Shown here in pieces: positions 60,431 through 64,000 of a stretch of 64,000 bases of DNA. Source of the DNA: Nocardia alni (lineage in GTDB: Bacteria; Actinomycetota; Actinomycetes; Mycobacteriales; Mycobacteriaceae); the NCBI RefSeq assembly GCF_019038435.1, contig NZ_JAGPOX010000018.1, positions 23,074-87,073 on the forward strand, written 5' to 3'. The translations under genes and the position numbers were made by a program. A model generated the notes under the pieces. That model searched no databases. It had not been told where the DNA came from and saw nothing but the letters and a program-made list of their open reading frames with translations. Numbering within the stretch: position 1 is the stretch's first letter; every line of letters begins with the position of its first letter.

Positions 60431-63277
60431 CTATTCGTAGCGGACCCCCCAGTGTTTGACGCCGTTGATCCACCCCGAGCGCAGTCGTTCCGGCTCGGAT
60501 ACCTGAGCCAGGTTCGGCATCACGTCCGCGATGGCGTTGAAGATCAGGTCGATCTCCAGCCGGGCCAGGTTGGCGCCGACGCAGAAGTGGGCGCCCGTGC
60601 CGCCGAATGCCAGATGCGGGTTGGGATCACGGGTGATGTCGAAGGTGAACGGATTGTCGAAGGCGTCCTCGTCGAAGTTGGCCGAGCTGTAGAACAGCCC
60701 GACGCGCTGGCCCTCGCGGATGTGCTGCCCGCCGAGTTCGGTATCGGCGGTGGCGGTGCGCTGGAACGCGGTGACCGGCGTTGCCCAGCGGACGATCTCG
60801 TCCACGGTTGTGCCCGGTCGCTGCTGCTTGTACAGCTCCCACTGGCCGGGGTTGTCGACGAACGCCTTCATGCCGTGCGTGATGGCATTGCGCGTGGTTT
60901 CGTTGCCCGCCACCGCGAGCAGGATGACGAAGAATCCGAACTCGTCCGAGCCGAGGGCCTCGCCGTCGACGTCGGCGTGCACGAGCTGGCTGACGATATC
61001 GCCGACCGGATTGTTCCGGCGTTGTTCGGCCATGTTCCAGGAGTAGCCGAGGATTTCGATCGATGCGGTGGTCGAGGCGTCGGTCGTCACGGCGTCCCCG
61101 TACTCCGGGTCGTCGTAGTTGAGCATGTGATTGGACCACTCGAACAGCTTGCGGCGGTCTTCCTGTGGGACGCCGAGCAATTCGGCGATGGCCTGCAAGG
61201 GCAGCTCGCACGCCACCTGCTCGACGAAGTCGCCGCCGCCCTCCTTCTTGGCGGCGTGCACGATGGCCGCGGCCCGCTCGGTCAGTGCCGCGCGCAGGCT
61301 CTCCACCGCGCGCGGGCTGAATCCCTTCGAGACGATGCGGCGAATCTTGGTGTGCTTGGGCGGATCCATGTTCACCAGCAGGGCGCTGGTGACCTCGATC
61401 TGGTCCATCGTCACCTGGCCGGGCAACCGGATGATCGAACCCTTGCGCTGCGAGGAGAACAGCTCGGAGTTGCGCGAGATCTCCTTGATGTCTTCGTGTT
61501 TGGAGACCACCCAGTAGCCGCCGTCACGAAACCCGCCGGACTGCTCATCGGCCTGCGGGTTCCACCACACCGGCGCGGTCCGGCGCAACTCGGCGAATTC
61601 GGCCACGGGTTTTCTGGTTTCCCACAGCGCCGGATCGGTGAAGTCGAATCCGGCGGGAATGGACGGTGCCGAGCGCGTGGCCTGGTGATCCGGTTCCCGG
61701 GCGGAGACGTAGTCCCTGGCCCATCGATAGTCGGGTTTGCCGCTGGGGGAGCGGGTGATGACCTCGGCGATCCAGATGCTGCGCGGGACCTTGTACCCGG
61801 CCAGATGCTGCCGCACGTGGGCGATCAGGCCGTCGAAGTCGTGCACGCCATCCAAGGGAATCGACACCACCGCCGCGACCTGCTGTCCCCATCGCTCATG
61901 GTCGACGCCGACGACGACCGCGTCGAAGACCGAATCGTGAGCCTTGAGCACCCCCTCCACTTCCTCCACGAACACCTTCTCGCCGCCGGTGTTGATCACC
62001 ATGTTGCCGCGGCCGAGCAGGGTGATGGAGCCGTCGTCCTCGACGCGCGCGCGATCGTCCGTGACGACCATTCGGGTGCCGTCGACGGTCTTGAACAGCC
62101 GCTCGGACTTCGCGCTGTCCTTGTAGTAGCCCATCGGCACGGATCCGGTCTTCGCCAGCCACCCTTCGGCTCCGGCGGCGACCGGACGCCCGGCTTCGTC
62201 GACGACGACCGCGCCGCGTCCGGTCTGTACTCGCGGACCACGGGTCGGGTCGTCGTTCTTGGTCGCGAAACCCATTCCACCGAAACCGGTTTCGGACGAC
62301 CCGATGGAGTCCGAGATCACCGCCGACGGAAACTGCTCGAGCAGCCGGTTTTTCACCGGTTGCGACAACAGCGCCGCGCCGGAGGCGATGGCGATCAGTG
62401 AGGTCGCGTCCACGTCGCGGTAGGCGTCCAGCAGCGGCCGGGCCATGGCGTCCCCGGTGATCACCATGACCTGGGGGCGTTCGCGTTCCACCGTGCGCCA
62501 CACCTGCGGAGCGTCGAACTTGGATTCGAATATGACGGCGTTGCCGGTCCACAGTGCGGTGAACGTCGGCATCATCGCCGAGGCGTGGATCAGCGGCGGC
62601 AGGACCAGCCAGGTGCTGGGGTCGTTCTGGCTGCCGACGCGGGATTGCTGGTATTCGTCGGCCATCGGTTCGCCGGTGTAGAAGTCGATGCCCCCGCCCA
62701 GCACGCGCCACATGTCCTCCTGGCGCCACATCACGCCCTTGGGCATTCCGGTGGTGCCGCCGGTGTACATCATGAACAGATCGTCGCTGGTGCGCTCGAC
62801 AGACCGGCGTACCTCGGGCCGATCCGCCAGCGCCGCTTCGTATTCCGTGGCCGAGGTTGCCAGGTGCTCGCTGTCGAGATCGTCGTCCACCACCACCGAA
62901 TGCCGCACCCGGGGAACCTTGTTCAGCGCCTCGGTCACCGGCTTCGCGTAGCTGCGGTGGAATACCAGGACGTCGAGGTCCGCGTTGTCGTACAGGTAGC
63001 GCAGTTCTTCGACGCCGTAGCGGTAGTTGACATTGATCGGCGCCGCGCGCAATGTGAAGCAGGCGATGATGGTTTCCATCGTTTCGATGCTGTTGTGCAT
63101 CTGGAAGCCCACGTGCGAATCGGCGCCTACTCCGATCGAGGCGAGATAATCGGCGAACCGATTCGCTCTGGCCTCGAGTTCGGCGAAGGTGACGCGGCGC
63201 TCGCCATGAATCAACGCGATGCGATCCGGCATCGCGTCGACGGCATGCTCGAATAGATCAGCGAAATTACACGCCAT
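60431..63277 (-). CDS. Natural fusion: FadD19-like acyl-CoA synthetase + CYP125-like P450
   Basis: One uninterrupted 948-codon frame. Residues 1 to about 530 are a complete acyl-CoA ligase: YTGGTTGMPKGVM at 171-183 (AMP loop), SIGSSETGFGG, and SGKPDYRWAR near the end; NFADLFEHAVDAMPDRIALIHG resembles steroid ligase FadD19. From about 545, AGFDFTDPALW begins a P450 that ends normally: AVAGNETTRN I-helix, DEIVRW, and FGGTGAHFCVGANLAR with Cys899. The P450 part is strongly like mycobacterial CYP125, the sterol C26 hydroxylase (e.g. GWINGVKHWGVRYE end). A short linker of about 15 residues joins them and no stop is present. Fusing side-chain oxidation to CoA activation is logical: CYP125 can oxidise C26 to the acid that a ligase then activates. 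ATG at 63277 has a weak ribosome site. Confidence 0.88.
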   Translation of the reverse strand: MACNFADLFEHAVDAMPDRIALIHGERRVTFAELEARANRFADYLASIGVGADSHVGFQMHNSIETMETIIACFTLRAAPINVNYRYGVEELRYLYDNADLDVLVFHRSYAKPVTEALNKVPRVRHSVVVDDDLDSEHLATSATEYEAALADRPEVRRSVERTSDDLFMMYTGGTTGMPKGVMWRQEDMWRVLGGGIDFYTGEPMADEYQQSRVGSQNDPSTWLVLPPLIHASAMMPTFTALWTGNAVIFESKFDAPQVWRTVERERPQVMVITGDAMARPLLDAYRDVDATSLIAIASGAALLSQPVKNRLLEQFPSAVISDSIGSSETGFGGMGFATKNDDPTRGPRVQTGRGAVVVDEAGRPVAAGAEGWLAKTGSVPMGYYKDSAKSERLFKTVDGTRMVVTDDRARVEDDGSITLLGRGNMVINTGGEKVFVEEVEGVLKAHDSVFDAVVVGVDHERWGQQVAAVVSIPLDGVHDFDGLIAHVRQHLAGYKVPRSIWIAEVITRSPSGKPDYRWARDYVSAREPDHQATRSAPSIPAGFDFTDPALWETRKPVAEFAELRRTAPVWWNPQADEQSGGFRDGGYWVVSKHEDIKEISRNSELFSSQRKGSIIRLPGQVTMDQIEVTSALLVNMDPPKHTKIRRIVSKGFSPRAVESLRAALTERAAAIVHAAKKEGGGDFVEQVACELPLQAIAELLGVPQEDRRKLFEWSNHMLNYDDPEYGDAVTTDASTTASIEILGYSWNMAEQRRNNPVGDIVSQLVHADVDGEALGSDEFGFFVILLAVAGNETTRNAITHGMKAFVDNPGQWELYKQQRPGTTVDEIVRWATPVTAFQRTATADTELGGQHIREGQRVGLFYSSANFDEDAFDNPFTFDITRDPNPHLAFGGTGAHFCVGANLARLEIDLIFNAIADVMPNLAQVSEPERLRSGWINGVKHWGVRYE

Positions 63278-63301
63278 GGTAATTCGTCTCTCGGTAGGGG
63301 A

Positions 63302-64000
63302 TCAGATCACGGTCAGCGGCAGGGGAATGCCGCGGTCGGCGAAATGGAAATCGGCGCCGGTGGAGAAGCGGGTGATGGCTACTTCTCCGGATTCGGCGAA
63401 GGGTTGATTCGTCAGGGGGAAAGCGATCGACAGTTGCTGGTCGTCGTCATCGATGACCTCTGCCGCGTAGCGCGGGTTGACGCCGCGCGCCATGGCTTCC
63501 AGGGGCGCGAGGTGTTCCGTGTCGATCAGCGACTGCCACACCTGGTCGGAGACTGCCGGGCTGTTCTTCGGGATCCGTAGCTGGACACCGGAGTCGGTGA
63601 GATCGACGCGAGCGCCGGTGTAGCGCACCGGATTCCATGCGGGATGCAGTGTCAGCACGCGCGCCAGCGCCGCGTCGTCGTCGCCGAGGGCCAGGGCGTC
63701 GCGGATCCGCTCGGAGGTGAGGCCCGCGATGCCCGCGAACTGCTTGCGGCCGATGTCCGCCGCCCCGTCGGAGTCCGTGCGCGACCGGATCGCGATCAGG
63801 AATCCGAGTGCCAGCAGATGATGCTGCAGGCAGACCTCGTCCGCGATGCGGATCAGCGCGGAGCGGGAGAATTCATCGAACCGGATATCGCTCAGCAGGG
63901 GACCGCCGTAGTCGTGCCGCCCGGGGTCGGCCGAGTCGATCGGCTCCAACTCCACCTGGGCGGCGTGGGAGGCGGTCAGCAGTTCCGCGTTGGGCGGGAC
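63302..64000 (-). CDS. Unknown protein, N-terminus beyond the right edge
   Basis: The frame is open to the right edge (VPPNAELLTASHAAQVELEPID...) and ends at 63302, 25 bp upstream of the fusion gene, so it is probably co-transcribed with it. The visible 232 residues contain IADEVCLQHHLLALGFLIAIRSRTDSDG and the end DFHFADRGIPLPLTVI. I recognise no domain. The gene must start past position 64000. Confidence 0.6.
   Translation of the reverse strand, partial: VPPNAELLTASHAAQVELEPIDSADPGRHDYGGPLLSDIRFDEFSRSALIRIADEVCLQHHLLALGFLIAIRSRTDSDGAADIGRKQFAGIAGLTSERIRDALALGDDDAALARVLTLHPAWNPVRYTGARVDLTDSGVQLRIPKNSPAVSDQVWQSLIDTEHLAPLEAMARGVNPRYAAEVIDDDDQQLSIAFPLTNQPFAESGEVAITRFSTGADFHFADRGIPLPLTVI

Noticed and set aside
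60428..62401. 657-residue plus-strand frame opposite the ligase-P450 fusion
   Set aside because: Antisense shadow of a long high-GC gene; composition is not protein-like.

Overview
The window is high-GC DNA (roughly two thirds G+C by eye) with dense genes, frequent GTG/TTG starts, ATGA/GTGA overlaps, F420-type and mycofactocin-type oxidoreductases, a mycolyltransferase-like (antigen 85 fold) protein, a mycothiol-dependent isomerase-like protein and steroid-type acyl-CoA ligase/P450 sequences. This points to a mycolic-acid-containing actinomycete, most likely Nocardia or a close relative; the genus is inferred, not proven. No rRNA, tRNA, CRISPR array or intact insertion sequence was seen. The region looks like accessory chromosome rich in catabolic and secondary-metabolic genes.

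1-10.4 kb: an acid-catabolism locus built around an IclR regulator (3860). Leftward run the genes for a MmgE/PrpD protein, an Asp/Glu racemase-fold protein, a fumarate-reductase-like flavoprotein and an amidohydrolase. Rightward run a type III CoA-transferase, a CitE-like lyase, a HxGTHxD cyclase and a second MmgE/PrpD protein, joined by 4-bp overlaps, then an ACS-family MFS permease. Copies of one palindrome (GTTCCGCTNAGCGGAAC) lie at the IclR promoter, the divergent promoter, the end of the second operon and the permease promoter.

10.6-26.8 kb: a scattered oxidative catabolic regulon: two P450s, an amidohydrolase, SDRs, a GMC oxidoreductase, a carboxymuconolactone-decarboxylase-like protein, and a TauD/SnoaL/MDR/LLM/thioesterase operon, with two paralogous TetR genes. 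About nine copies of GCTATAC-N4-GTATAGC precede most of the units. Three genes here (a flavin monooxygenase, a third TetR and an SDR) are broken by internal deletions while neighbours and operators remain intact.

27-31 kb: a coupled RsbQ/RsbP-like stress pair, a double GNAT, then debris (GNAT tail, IS3 transposase tail). 30.9-38.3 kb: a leftward six-gene operon (UDP-sugar dehydrogenase, GT2, polysaccharide deacetylase, nucleotide-type kinase, membrane GT2, HAD) divergent from a NUDIX gene, which overlaps tail-to-tail with an XRE-TPR regulator.

38.6-45.4 kb: a compact biosynthetic cluster: aromatic amino acid hydroxylase, EntF-like C-A-PCP-TE synthetase whose specificity residues resemble a tyrosine code, and an animal-like catechol O-methyltransferase with an N-terminal membrane anchor, next to a secreted mycolyltransferase-like protein. 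This is the strongest candidate for an undescribed system.

46-64 kb: a dual-specificity-type phosphatase, a secreted His-tailed protein, a hydroxyacid dehydrogenase, NDH-2-like, SRPBCC, a TetR/DinB-like pair with a perfect palindrome, an orphan 438-aa protein, tandem QueG-like Fe-S proteins plus a cupin, and a steroid-flavoured locus (FabG3-like SDR, DapB-fold protein, TetR, zinc alcohol dehydrogenase) that includes a single 948-aa FadD19-like/CYP125-like fusion. The window cuts a gene at each end.
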